Positions 1-35,300 of a DNA stretch of 64,000 bases are shown here, in pieces. How positions within the stretch are numbered: the first letter of the stretch is position 1; each line of letters opens with the position of its first letter. The DNA is from Nectonema munidae (taxonomy: Eukaryota > Nematomorpha > Nectonematoida > Nectonematidae). The translations under genes and the position numbers were made by a program. The notes below the pieces were generated by a model that saw nothing but the letters and a program-made list of their open reading frames with translations, searched no databases and was not told where the DNA came from. The stretch lies in the NCBI GenBank assembly GCA_030549495.1, contig JAUIRK010000511.1:1-64000 (forward strand). Direction: 5' to 3'.

Positions 1-535
1 CGTTTAAAACGATTAATACTTTTAAAAAAAGGGGAAAGGTGCAAAAAAGCATTATCACCAACATGTTATATTGATGCTTGATAATTCCTCTTCTTATTCT
101 CGAAAGCTACTATAAATCCAGATTGTTAACTTCACGTTATAACTCAGATGGACGATCATATTACTTATAAAGTTGGTACAAAGTGTAAATGTTTTAGATG
201 CTTTTCATTGAATTGCACCTTCTGTAAAAGAAAATAAGACATATTTTTAAGAGCAAAGTTTAGAAGAGTCGTTAGTAGATATTGATAGAATTATTGAGGT
301 TATTCGAATAAAATTTTTGAACGTTAGCAAAATTCTACACAGACATTAATTACACTTTTGTAACAGAACCGGGTGACAAAAAATTGGAACCCCACCTTAT
401 TTTCTGAACACTAGACACCAAATAGTCCTCTATATTACAAACTCATGCTAACCTCCTTTTAAATAGTCTTAAATTTGTTCTATATTATTTGTTAATTTTT
501 TATAATTTTTTTAGTTCTTTCGAATACAGTCAAAG
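1..535. other. 5' flank of CDC73
   Basis: AT-rich flank with no ORF or recognisable element. It must contain the CDC73 5' UTR and promoter if there is no upstream noncoding exon, but I see no motif that fixes a transcription start. Confidence 0.5.
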
Positions 536-22725
<22,190 letters not shown>

Positions 22726-25700
22726 GTCTGCATTGCGCCTTCTTCAATACACCTCTCTATATATTTATCTCATTTTATACGTTTCTACACTGTGTGTGTG
22801 TGTGTAATTCTGGAAGTTTCCAACCAATCATCAAGCTTTCATTCAGAGGACAGCCAATCAAGTCCTTTGCTAAACTGTAGGTGTAATTAACCCTTTGAGG
22901 ATTGATGTGACACCGATGAACCAATAGATGAAAATCTTCTAGCTTTAAATATATAAACTTCCATTGAAAATTAAATAGATTAATTGAATAATGTCTGATA
23001 TTTTTCGAAGTTTAACATTTTTGTATTCAAATTTTTTGTTCTTTTTGAATTTAGGTGCGTATTTTACCGCTTAAATGCTTGGTTTTTGAGATCCGTATAT
23101 GACGATACTGTTCTGAAATTGATTCTTACGTTCTATTTATTTCTATATTATGATTTGGAGGAAAGTTATTTGATTCATTCGTAACTTCTATGTCACATCT
23201 TTGAAATCCCTATCCTTCACCATTTTGATGTGCTCTCAAGAAATATCTGTGTCTGTAGCAAAGCAGTTCTGCTATTATATGTTTCCTGTTATATTTGATG
23301 AGCTGAATTCAAAATGGTTTCCTTCTATCAACCCTAAATTTTAGCTATCAGCAAGCAAAAATTTTTTATGTGAATACTATAACTGAAAAATATTTTTTCT
23401 GGCAATATCGTGCACATGTGGTAAAATGGAACCTTGTTTTTATCAAACGCTTTGGCAAAACAAAGCTTAATATAAATCGAACATTTTTTCAGATCGATGA
23501 TCATAGAAATTGTCTTGGGCAAACACGCCCAACCTTTTAAAGTTTTAGCTAGGAGAAGAAAATTAGAGAAATGTGTAGCACAAAGGATAACACTATTGCG
23601 AAATCCATTCTTCCTTGAAAGAATCCCAAAGGTAGGAGCAAAGAACGCCTTCTCAGATGCATTGTTGAATATCTTAAGGTGCTGCAAGAAAGGCGAAACT
23701 GACTAGAGATTGTAATAGAATGCATTTTGAGTTTACATGCACGTGGGTGCAGAATGACTACACCAGAGTTTCAGAAAATAAAGAAGAAATAAACGATGAT
23801 GAAGAGAGAGTTCTTTCATCAAGACATGCGAGTCATGGAAGGAAGCTATCTCACCATCAGCGCAACTAGTCAAGCAAAAAACTTTATTTTGAAACTGAGT
23901 GAACAATTTTCTCTCCAAAAATGCATGCGTGGTTTGAGTGTAGAAGTTTTATTACACTCCCACAGCAGCAAAAATGAGTAAATGTAGTAGTACCAGCCAA
24001 TCGGCATGGCACGTTTTATTTATCCGTAAGAGCTACATGTGGTACTTTAAATTGCCCACTTGTAAGGCCAATTCAAGTTGTTCTCCTATTTTGCCAGAAA
24101 GTCTGGTCCTGGACATCTATAGGACTCGAACATAATATCGGATTACTTCAGAAGTTTTTAGCTAGAAACATTCAAGAACGTAGACATAAGAGATTAGCCA
24201 AAAATGAATTTAAATATATGCAAACTATGCAATAAATTTATTTCTTCTACCGTTCATTGCTGTATATGCTATAACCTTTGCAACTTTCTGTTAATAATTA
24301 TTGGGTCTTCTAAAAACTTCCAATAAAGATATGCTGCGTAGATAAAAACAAAATCATAGTTGGATTATTCACCACAAAGTTAGTTAAAATCTGTTTGAAA
24401 AACATATACTTAAAGATTGTGTAGATAAATGCTATTAGTAGTCAGTTTTTTTTGAAAAAAAATAATATTGAGAAGTATTTCGTCTTTTTCGTTCAAACTT
24501 ATTGCAAAATTAATTGATCACTTCCTTTTTGAATGAAAGTTTGAGTATTGTTTTGTCGAATGCTTTGTAAACATTCTTTATTTATGTCTAAACAATTTTT
24601 AGACAAGCCGAATTTATCAATGAAACTTCAAATCTTTTTATTTTTCCATTTCTCAAAATATTTTCACGTATTGCATCTAAATGACGCAAAATGACAATCA
24701 TTTATTTGTCCTCCTTTTTTAATTAAGTTATTTTTTGATGTTTGCGCTCTTTTATAATATTGAACTATTATATTATGTTGAGTGCAAAGTCGTACACATT
24801 TTACAAAAAGTATGATATAAACAATTATTATATATCTGCCACGACATTCAATCAAATTATTGATTTTCATTTTCTGTCATTTTGATAGAATATATGAACT
24901 TGGAAGTGGGTTTTGCATTGTCTATTTAAGAATGCTTCTTTATAATCTCAAATTTTAAACGAATTTTCTCAGAATCCCAAAAACTCCAAAGTTTTTATTT
25001 TCTTCATCTAATACAATTTTGGATATCTCCTCTCCTTTTGCTTTTATAAAAATATCTGTTATTTCATTTAAAGATATACCTCCAAATCCAAGCCTTACCT
25101 AAAGACATGAACGATATTGATTCACTTGCAAATCTGAAGGGTTTAACTTGTTGCGGCTTTTCTGGAAGTTGGTGGTGATGATCTGATGATGATGTTATTA
25201 ATGAAAGATAGTGTTTTTTCAATCTCGTTTTTATACTTGTGTGTGTTTGCCCGTATCTTTATTTGGCGTGTATTTTCAAATCATTTGAGAATGTAAATAG
25301 TGGTACCTGGATGCCTTTAATCATACTTTGTATTTGAAATAAATCAAGTTTTTCGTTTCTTTCTTTCTTTAATGTTATTTAACATCTAAAAATTTGGAAG
25401 ATTATGACAGGTTTATTAGATTGGCAAAATTAATCCATGATTTGCCTACTTTATTGGAGTTTTTTTATTTTTCAATGGACTTCAAAAGGTGTACATTCAA
25501 TTTTGAATATAGAATAAACATCTACATGTTTTTTAACAAAGTATATTTTTGCAAAGAAATTAAAATTATAAATTATTTTCTTTATTTTGGAAAGGTTAAT
25601 TTTCGGTATTCATACAAAAATAAAATGAGTGGGTTCGCGAGTTTTCAAAAACAGTGTTAAAAACCTTTCGATTACAATGTCATATTAACAGATTAATAAC

Positions 25701-28700
25701 TTAAATAGCTTATATAAAATTATTATTAGCTATCTGTATAACCAACCCCGCTACTTCATTAATCAAATTAGTCCAATCTGTTGATATACACAAAATATTG
25801 AATAGTTTTATAGTTGTCTAGAAAATGTCATCTCCAAATTGTCGAGGAAGCCATTCTCAAACTCTAAGATCCTTGACATGCGATCTCATTTAGAGCCAGT
25901 GCCTCAAGAAACGAGAATCAGCTAAGAAAGTCGATAAGAAAGGTCATTGAAAAAGAAAGTATATGATTCTTCAAAATTCTGTCCTCAAATCGAGAAAAAG
26001 GCTTCGTCAAAATAAAAAATAATTTATATTTGACAAATGTTCAAAATATCAAAGTTAGAAGGAAACAAATAATAATTTGGAATTAATTGATATGTAATCA
26101 TTAATTTCAAAATTTTGGGAAAATGTTGCTGAGAAGTCATGGATAAAAGCTAAAAGAAGTACAAAAAGATTAAACTTTTTTTTCAAATAAAATCTTTGAA
26201 CAATAAATTTTCGAGAATTATTGTCTTCTTCGGATCAAATCTGGCGTTGCGAGAAAGGAAAACAAAGATTATCATATCCTCACTCTTCATCCTCTACTGC
26301 TTTCTCGGTACATCAAATTTACAATAAGACTGGCTAGATATTTGCCTATTTTTTACTACAAAATCTACTAAAAGTTTTGAATACCATATCAAACTATGAT
26401 GAAATTATTTCTAACGTCAAAACTTTCTGCTCCCTGGATGCTGCTATTTTCATTTTGAAATTTGGATTGAAATACAATCATACGGAACTGAGCTCAGTAT
26501 TAATATCGATGATCTGATACTTTCCCTTTAAGGCAAATGGAACCTTTTGGAGTCTTTTTTTTTTAATTATTTTTCCTTTCATGTTGGTATTTCCCACATC
26601 TGGTAGAAGCGTGAGTTGCCATGTAAATGCTATTTTGACAAAACAAAGAAATCCCTAGGTATAAGAAAAAATAGGCGATTTGGGGTTAGAATTAACAATT
26701 CCTTGCTCTATTACCAAACCCTATCCAAGTAAAAAAACTTGCCAAATCCCTTTCTAGAAGCATCCCAACACTCTGATATACTTTGAGAAGAAGCAGAGTA
26801 TGGGAATATAAAGATAGCAACTGAGAGCATGGTTCTCTAACCTTTTTGTACAAATTCGGCCACCAACATTTAAAAAAAAACAAATATCGTTAACGTTTTT
26901 TAAAACGTTAAAAATGAAAATTTTCATTCCATTTAGTTCAATAAAATCTCATTAAAATTTTTACCTAGAGAGTTTATCTTTCAAAAAAATGAATTTATTA
27001 CCCATTCTTTTTTTTGAGCTTGAACAAATCATTACTTCATAAAAATAAGTGATGTTCCAGTTGAAAGTTATGATTAGAAAATTTTAGGGATGACTGAAAT
27101 TCCGACTACATTAAATTCTTATGCAAAAAATAAATTTTTGGAAAAATATCCTGAATATTTTCCCCCCAATCTCAAAAATAGGTAATTAGCCAATGGTTGA
27201 GAAAGCTTCATTAAAGTATACATGCCATGTTTGTAATGTGGCAATCTTCTTTCCTTTACTCACGAATGTGCTGTGTATGAGAAAGTGTCAAGAAAATCAT
27301 CCGTATGATTAAGCGTTTTTCTTTAGGCGATTATTCTGATAGGATATTATTTATTTGATCCCCTGTCACATTTCCTCCCCCCAAATTAATTCCCATTTGG
27401 AGGGCGGTTGAATATACGACTTTAAAATGATTTAAAAAAATCGAAATGGTCAAATTCAAAACATCTAATCGATATATATATATATAAGCAATATTTAATT
27501 TTAAATTTAAAAAATAATAGATGTGTCTTTATTCTTGTTAATATTAAAAAAAAATTTTTTTTATATTTATAATAAAAAAGTTTATATTATTATATTTAAC
27601 TCCCTGATGTTGTGATATACAATAATCTCATTCTTTTCTCCACAATCGCATTCCTTTTCTTCATCATCTTCATCCTTCCATCTTTTCAAGTAGATCTAAA
27701 AATTCAGTAAAGTATTTATTTCAATTTTATTTTTAAATGCCTTATTTCATGTCATTTTAGTTAAGTGATTCCTAGTCTTTTTGAAGTGGAATTCTGCTCC
27801 AAAAATGTCAAGCATTCAATGATATCAAACAGAGAAGCTGATAAGTCAGCATTTTATGAACATTTACGAAATTCTCCATCAAGCTATTTATAATGGCGGT
27901 TACGCAATTTGAAAGTCTGGGCCCACCATCATAACTGGAAAAATGGCTTGTACGATCTGAAAGTTGGAAAAAATGCCATGAAATGAATTCCTTTTATCAA
28001 AACATGTACATATTTCGTCTTATATACCCATTTGGTATTTAATAACGATTGGGTACAAAAGATTTGCCAAAAAATTGAGTATTAGTGGAGCTAAATGATA
28101 TTATTTAAACGTAAGTAGGCGTTTATACCTGAAAATAACACTAGTCCTAATTGATTTTTCCTTTGGAAACATAAGGACCAGTGTGCTCCCACCCGTTAGC
28201 CAATAATTTTGGCCATCTGCTAACCCTAACCCTTTTTTATATGCTATTTTCATTAAAAATGTTTTTTTTTGTGTCAAAAAAAACGCATATTTAAAACAAA
28301 TTTGTATATAAAACATAAATACATTGACCAGACAAATCTATGGATGCGTGAATCAATCCATGGGAAATTTATTGACAAACTATTTTTATATTATGCAAAA
28401 GTGAATTAGTTTTTTTAATACATACATGATTTTGTTTTTTTATATATTTTTTTTTGAAAATTTAAGTGTGTGTGTGTGTGTTATAAAAAATATAACAACA
28501 TTTTTCAAACGAAAATTTATTGAAAATCGAGTTAAAATGTTGTTCTATAAAATCACTTATACACAAACTTTTTTTATGTATTTAAAAAACTAAAATAAAA
28601 AAAATTAAACTTTGCTTTGAAAATGCAAAAACAATGAATATAAAAAGTTAACTTTTTGGTAAAAATAAATCATAAATTAAAAAATATGAATGCTTACAGT

Positions 28701-29050
28701 TAACACTCGCTAAACCAGATGTGATTGATTCGTTTACAAAATAATTTTTTATCCTAAAATTTTTTGTTTTACCTTTGAATACCGGTAAAATATAAAGATT
28801 TAAAAAAAAGTAAACATTTTTGTTAATATTATCTGAGTTATATTGTATTATATTAACTCCGTAGAATTTGACGCGAAAGTTCTTACTTTTTCACAATTCG
28901 GGTAATTTCATTATCCTAATAGTTTTTTAAATGTTCTGTCAGAAATAACAAAGTTTGACTTTATAGTGAAAATATATTAAAATGGTGTATAAATTATAAT
29001 TTTTCATCGATCGATTTTTCTCTGTAATTTTACACTGAAACACTTTTCCG
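22726..29050. other. Convergent intergenic region between CDC73 and SYD-1
   Basis: About 6.3 kb between the two gene ends. I found no exon with a recognisable protein, no RNA gene and no intact transposon. Overlapping ORFs at 23334-23981 on both strands have no recognised similarity. Small simple repeats (GT near 22790, TA near 27475, TG near 28468) and a CCCC-containing patch near 27360-27410 are present. Both genes' polyadenylation sites must lie here. Confidence 0.6.
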
Positions 29051-29323
29051 CTATGAAATAAAGGAAGGATCATCACTTGACTTACTTGAGTTTGTGCCAT
29101 ATGAGAAGTAGTCTAGGTAGTAGTGCATGATTTTGGCGCACTTTTCCAAACTTTCAAGCGATGACAGCGAAAATGGGATTCCTTTGTCAAGGAATGAAGA
29201 AGAGGTTGATGGAAGAATCAGTAGGGGGCCGAAGACGGTAGCGAGCTGGTGTTTGTTCACTTTGTTTTCTTGCGCGTGTTTAAGAACGTTTACCAGGTGT
29301 TTGAGGAGATACAACAACGTTTT
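29051..29323 (-). CDS. syd-1: SYD-1 exon 13 (end of RhoGAP, stop codon)
   Basis: Codes KTLLYLLKHLVNVLKHAQEN, KVNKHQLATVFGPLLILPS and a Ser-rich end; the TAG stop is at 29053-29051. The position usually held by Asn in NLAxxFGP is Gln here. The protein ends about 30 residues after the GAP fold, far shorter than fly. Confidence 0.93.
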   Translation of the reverse strand, partial: KTLLYLLKHLVNVLKHAQENKVNKHQLATVFGPLLILPSTSSSFLDKGIPFSLSSLESLEKCAKIMHYYLDYFSYGTNSSKSSDDPSFIS

Positions 29324-32300
29324 CTACAAAATCACACGATACATGAAACAGAAGCACTAGTAGAGAAGTGCGTTAATAATGGCTTGGAGAAGTTTACAAT
29401 TGTATTTCATGTGAATCGTGGACATTTAGATTTTATTTTATAAAGAGGTGGTTGTAATGAGGGTCTACAATGAGGACCATTTTGTCAATTGGAGCGATGG
29501 AGCATGTAATCTAATCCAATTAAAAATATGAGTGTAAAGCTAGAAATATTTCTTTCCAAGAATGAATTATTTTATAAGCCTTATGGAAATTTCCGTTTAG
29601 TCGTGTGAGTTAAAGCTGTCAAAATAACGACATTTTCTTTCGTCAAGCTTTTATAATGACGACAACGAAGTTAAATTTTTTGAAATTAACGATAAAGATA
29701 ACGACAATACATTTATGCGTCAGAGATTGTTCTGATTTCGTTATATATATTTTCGGATGCAGTGTTATAAAAGAATATAAAAACAAATTTATTGTATATC
29801 TATACTATCGTAATAATTATCAACTTTTTGTTGTTTTTTATTTCCAAATTTAATGTATAATTCGACCCAAGGATTCACCATTTCAAAGTCAAGGATCTTT
29901 AGCGGCAGAAACTCTTGAAAAGCAATTCTGCAATCGACTACCATATGGTCCAACTGGAAATAATGTTTTGTGATAAAAAATTTTTCCTCAAAAATAGGAT
30001 TTTCAAAAACACTAGCATAGTCAAACATTTTGGTCCAAATTTTCAAACACTTTACTATTTTAAAACTAAATTGATAACCTTGATAACTCAGATAATAGAT
30101 AATTCAAAACTAATTAACAAACAAACTTCTTTTATATTCGTGATTCAAAATTTGACGAATTTCTTTTTATTTATATCCTGATTTTCTGTTAAACTTTTGT
30201 TTAATTTGGATATTAAATAAAATAAAATATTTTTTTGAGATTTTTTGTTCTTTTAAGCTTTCATTTGAACCCATTTGAAAAAATTATATATGCGATATTT
30301 CAAAATTACAAAACGTCCAACACAATTATGTGTTTGAATTTTAATACGTTTTTTTGTTATTTTCTAAAAGTAGTTACTCATTTTTTTGAGAAAAAATTAA
30401 CGAAAAGTTACGAAACTTTTCGGTCAAGGGTAACACGATCAAACGAGAAACGACCCAAAAATTTGTAATTAAAGGATAATGAAGCACTTTTTTGTTCAAA
30501 GTAGCAATAACGATAACGAAGTAAGTTTTAGTGGTCACGATCCCAAGTCTTATTGTGTGTGTGTGTGTCTGGTGTATGTGGGAGAGAGAGAAATAGTTCG
30601 TATACCTGTAAACATATGTGTGTGTTTGGGTGTGCGTATGTAGAAATCAATGAAGTGAATATGGTAGATGATTACTTTGTTAATCGGGCATAAACAGTCC
30701 ATGATGTTGAACATGAGGTTGTCATTTTTGTCGCTACAGTTCTCTGAGGAGGGTATATCCACCAAGGCTATAGCATCTACGAGCATGGAGTAGAGAGAAT
30801 TGGTGAACAAAGGCTCAGGCAGTTCCCTCAGAAAGTCCTTCAAGATATCTAAATTGAAATATAACATTGTCTTCAAAAATATTTAACTTGACATTCAACA
30901 AATCTCTGTTGCTATTCCCCCCGCTAAATTCCATTCAAATGTAAATCCACTTCCATCATGACTAGACAGTTTTATTTTTTGTTACAAAATTCCTTTTTCC
31001 TTATGGATGACGATTTTTGGATCAGCCTGCACTTCCAAATAATAGAAACTGAGTGATTTGTAGTGATCATTTTTTTGCAAACATTTAGTTTTTCCCGTTT
31101 TCAGAAAAATTTAGAAAAGTTTTAAAAATATGCCAAATGTAATTTTTGAATATAATTTTTTAAAAAAGTGGATTTATCATTCAAAAAATCATATTAAAAA
31201 TGAGGAAGAATTGAAGGAAAATTTTTTAATCAAAAAACTATCGATGCAATCTTGAGACGAATCTTCAAAGATTCACATTTTAAATTTCAAAATTAAAGAA
31301 GAAAGAAATCATATGGTAATCGATTAGGAAAAAGCACAATTTCATAGGAGGAAACTTGTATAAAAATTGAAAAGACTCAAGAAAATATGGAAATCAAGGA
31401 TCCATATTAAGTCGATTTCTTTTCAATACAATGATTGAAGGAATTCTTAACGATGCTAGCAAAGAAGGTATGAACGAAAGATTATATACTGATGATATCA
31501 TTTTAATTGCAGATTCTCTTCAAGATTTAAGTAAAAAAAAATTTAAGTTTTGGGAAACAACTTTGAAAAATAAGGGTTTAAGAATTTACTTTACTGAGTC
31601 TAAGTGAATGAAAATAGGTGATTCTTCAAATATACAAAATCTAGTTTCAAAGATATATCCATATGCTGTTTGTGGGATAACAGTCAAAAGAAATTCTATT
31701 TTTTGTAGTACATCTTGTAGTAACTGAAAACATAAAAGGTGCTTTGGTATTAAAGGTAGTTTATTAAAAGTTACAATTTTAAGTGTACTAGTTGTTCAGA
31801 TTTTTAAAAAGTTAGTAATGAAAGATGTAGAACTAGAAAAGCTTAATTAATTTTGTTACTTGGAAGAGGTTATAGATCAGATTGGTTGTGTTAGTAACTC
31901 AGTAGAACACAGAATAAAGCTAGCTTCGAAGAAATTTAAATCTTTAAGTAGTGTTCTATACGATAATACTTTTTCTTTAAACATAAAGAGTTATCTTTAT
32001 GAAAGTTGCAGTATATCTAGTTTAGTATACAGTAGTCAAAGTTGGGCGTCAAATGAAGTTGGGAAAGATATAGGCTAAACACAACTGAGATGAGAATTAT
32101 TTGTAAGTCTAATTGGAAAGACAAATTAATCAATGAAAAAATAAAAAGTTTATGGAATCAATAAAGTAATAAAGTAAACAGAATGCCAGCTGAAGAATTA
32201 ATTAATATAGCGTACAAACAGTAAACTATAGGTAAATCTAAGGGTAGACCATAATTAACATGGAAAGAAGAGGATATGGAAAAAAAATTTTAAATAGGAG

Positions 32301-35300
32301 ATGAACAAAATAGGACATTTTGGAAATACTGAACACAAAGCGAATTGTTTTTTGCTCTGTAAGATTGATAATCACATTCTTTATTATCCTTTCTCACAAA
32401 GACTGACCATTTGTATTCCGTTTTAGACGGGAGAGTCGCGTTTTATCATGCATTTTCAAGGTTTCGTCTTTTTTTAATGTCTCGTTTTTTATTACTGCTT
32501 AGAGATTTGAAACTGATGATGAATGTGACAAAGTTTATTCTAAAAGTTGGAAGACAAAAATTTATAGCATAAAAAATATATAAAAAAAAAATTTGCTATT
32601 TTTTTACGTATGCATGAAATTAATTTTATTATAATCTTATTTTGAGTTTGTTTTGAATTTACCTTCAACTAAATTTTCTATCGTTTTTGGGCTGGCATTT
32701 CGTGAAATGACTATAAAATAGATTTGAAAACTTTTTAAAGCCCCAAATTTCGCACTTTAATCCAAGCTTCTGACGGCCATGTCAAAGACCCCGTTGATGT
32801 TCAGGGATTGAAGAGGTAAATTAAAAAGAAAATACACTCATTTCACACAAAAATGTGAAGAAATTGGAAGAGTTTATAATTATATTCATATATCGCTACG
32901 TCAATTGTCTGTTCTGTCAAATGTCTGTTCGGTGAATGTGATGTCCGGGTAATATGGCTATTGATGTCTCTACCTTTTTAACTTCAAAATGGAAATAGTT
33001 CATTGGAAAGGGGGAATAAAATATTTTGTGAGAGTAACATTTTTATTTTGAAAGTTTAGCAATCAAGTTTGAGAAATGGATAATATATTTTTAAAATCTG
33101 GGCTTTTTTTTGTCTGATATTTTTTATATTTTTAAAATGGATTTTTTTTGATTAATTTATTTGACACACAATTTCACTTATTGAACAATGTAATAGTTTT
33201 ACATAAATGTCCAATTTTATGGAAATATTAAATTTCGAATGAAAAAAAAATTTTTTATTGCGAGCATCCAAAACAAAGTCAGTTCGGATTTAAACATGGA
33301 AGATGTGGAATACTATTCCATTTTCAAAAAATTTATAAAAAAATTATTTTTCCATTTTGATAAAAATTCATAATATTCTATTTTTTGTGCAAAATTTTGT
33401 AAAATAATATAACTTTTTTTTTGATAAAAAAGTCAAAAAAAATAATAATTCCTTTATAGCTTAATAAGAGAATATGCTCTATTTTTTGTGCAAAATTTTC
33501 TAAAAACTTCTTTAAAGAAAGGAAACTACATTGCAGTGTATTCCATGGCAAAGCGCAATAGCACCACTTGTGTCGAATATTAGCAATGAAGGCTTGCTGC
33601 TGGAACGAACCCAAAACCCTGTCGTATCAAAGCTAAGTTCAATTCAACCAACAAAACTTAAGGATTCTGGTTTGATAATAATTTCGGGTCTCTCGTTGGA
33701 ATGCTAGAGGTTCAAGTCTCATTACCGAGGCAAATAGCCTACGGTAGTGTAATGCCCCCTTACTTTGGTGCTAAAGAGATATAAGCATTTTCGAAAACCC
33801 CCTTTTCTATGACGTCTATTTAAATATACATAAATAAAAATTATATTTAGCTATAAAGGTAAAAAGGTACCGTGGGGTGCTTTCATCAAGAAAAAAAACT
33901 TTGTATAAAAAGCTTGTATCGAACTATGAGGAAAGTAGGCTTGCTGCGGGATCGAACCCGAGACCTTGAGTTATCGAAACCCAGTATCTAACCAACCTTA
34001 CTCACGCCGCATTTATTTTTTGTCATTTGTAAAATTAGTGCTCTTTAAAAATCATTACTAATAAATACTTAATTATAAATTTTCTTTACAAAAGATTAAA
34101 ATCATTTGTGATTGAGGTCGGTCAGTCACTTTTTAAGGTTTTGTTATTTGGTTGCTAGGCATGTTTCATCATTTTAAAAATAGAGTTTTTTATAAATCGT
34201 TTTAAACTTTGATTTATTGATTGATTAGAGGTGTTGATTTGAACTTTGAATATATGCCATTACATATTTTTTCAATGCATGAATATACAACACATAATAA
34301 TCAGTGCTACTTTATTTTTGTCAAATAATTTCCCCTTAAAATTCGAAGATAAATTCTCTTTCAATATATATATTGAAGTGTTGAGCTTGGAGCACATATT
34401 CCCTTCTGGAGGAGTTAATCGGGCTTTGACTTTTAAAAAGCAAGATTGCTGTTCTATTTTTCCACATGATCCGAATAGAGAGAATACTTGTAAGAAGTGA
34501 ATCTTAATTAAATTTTAATTAAGGAAGTTTACAGCAAACTTTTAGTTATATTTTATATGCAATAACTTTATTCGCAGTAATTTCAGGCGCAACTTTTAAA
34601 ATAAATTAAAAGTAAATAATTTGAATATTTAGTTTTTTAATTAGTTTTATTAAATGGAATTACCAAGGATTCCAATTAATCAGATTGAAAGAATTTTAAT
34701 TTGAAAAGAACCTGTTATGGTGTTTATGTCTGGAACAAATTTGGCACTGAACGACTCGGAGTATTGGAAATCCTCGGAAACACTGACTCCCACATCACGC
34801 TGCCGTCTTTCGATGCAAGACTTCAAGTACTGCTTTTCCCGCAAAGAGGAGGACAGGGTGTAGATGCCGATGCAGGAGACCCCGCGCTTTTCAACTTCCT
34901 GCACGCACTTCACCATGATGTCAGGAATCGTGGAATTTTCTTTCTCGCAGATCAGTTCCAGAGGGATTCCAAAGATCTTGCAGTTGATGGGAATTGAATG
35001 GGAGGAGGAAATGGCACTGATTCGCCTAAACACTTCTTGCGTGTCGAAGTATTCAAGGGAGAGGTAGACACTTCCATACGGCTTTAAGCGAGAAATAACC
35101 TAGAATGAAGCATTAAAATTAGGATTCGTAAAAACTCGGAAAAACTCAAATTCCTAGCTACGTCAGTGCTTCAGATCATATATCACCCTAACAATTTTAT
35201 TTAAAGATGAAAAGAAAAAATGTATTTTGTTTATGTGAGAGAATGTTTCTTTATTAGTATTGACACAAGAAATGTTTATTAAATCCTTAAACAAAATGGA

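Larger units (their letters stand above)
30849..34711. other. SYD-1 intron 11
   Basis: Contains a LINE reverse-transcriptase remnant (31400-32345) and three tRNA-like SINE units (33528-34012), listed separately. A 23-base motif around TTTTTTGTGCAAAATTTT occurs at about 33381 and again at 33482. A patch at 32890-32960 repeats TGTCTGTTC / AATGTC. The rest is AT-rich and blank. Confidence 0.55.

Noticed and set aside
23334-23981. Overlapping ORFs on both strands in the intergenic region
   Set aside because: I looked for the missing CDC73 tail and for any known domain and saw neither. An acceptor-like TTTTTTCAG at 23484-23492 would continue in frame, but the product is unlike CDC73.
33861-34012. 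True tRNA gene
   Set aside because: A and B boxes are present, but no intact cloverleaf or acceptor stem is visible and the unit continues into a conserved SINE body found in other copies.
34701-35067. + strand ORFs over SYD-1 exon 11
   Set aside because: Shadows of the RhoGAP exon on the other strand.
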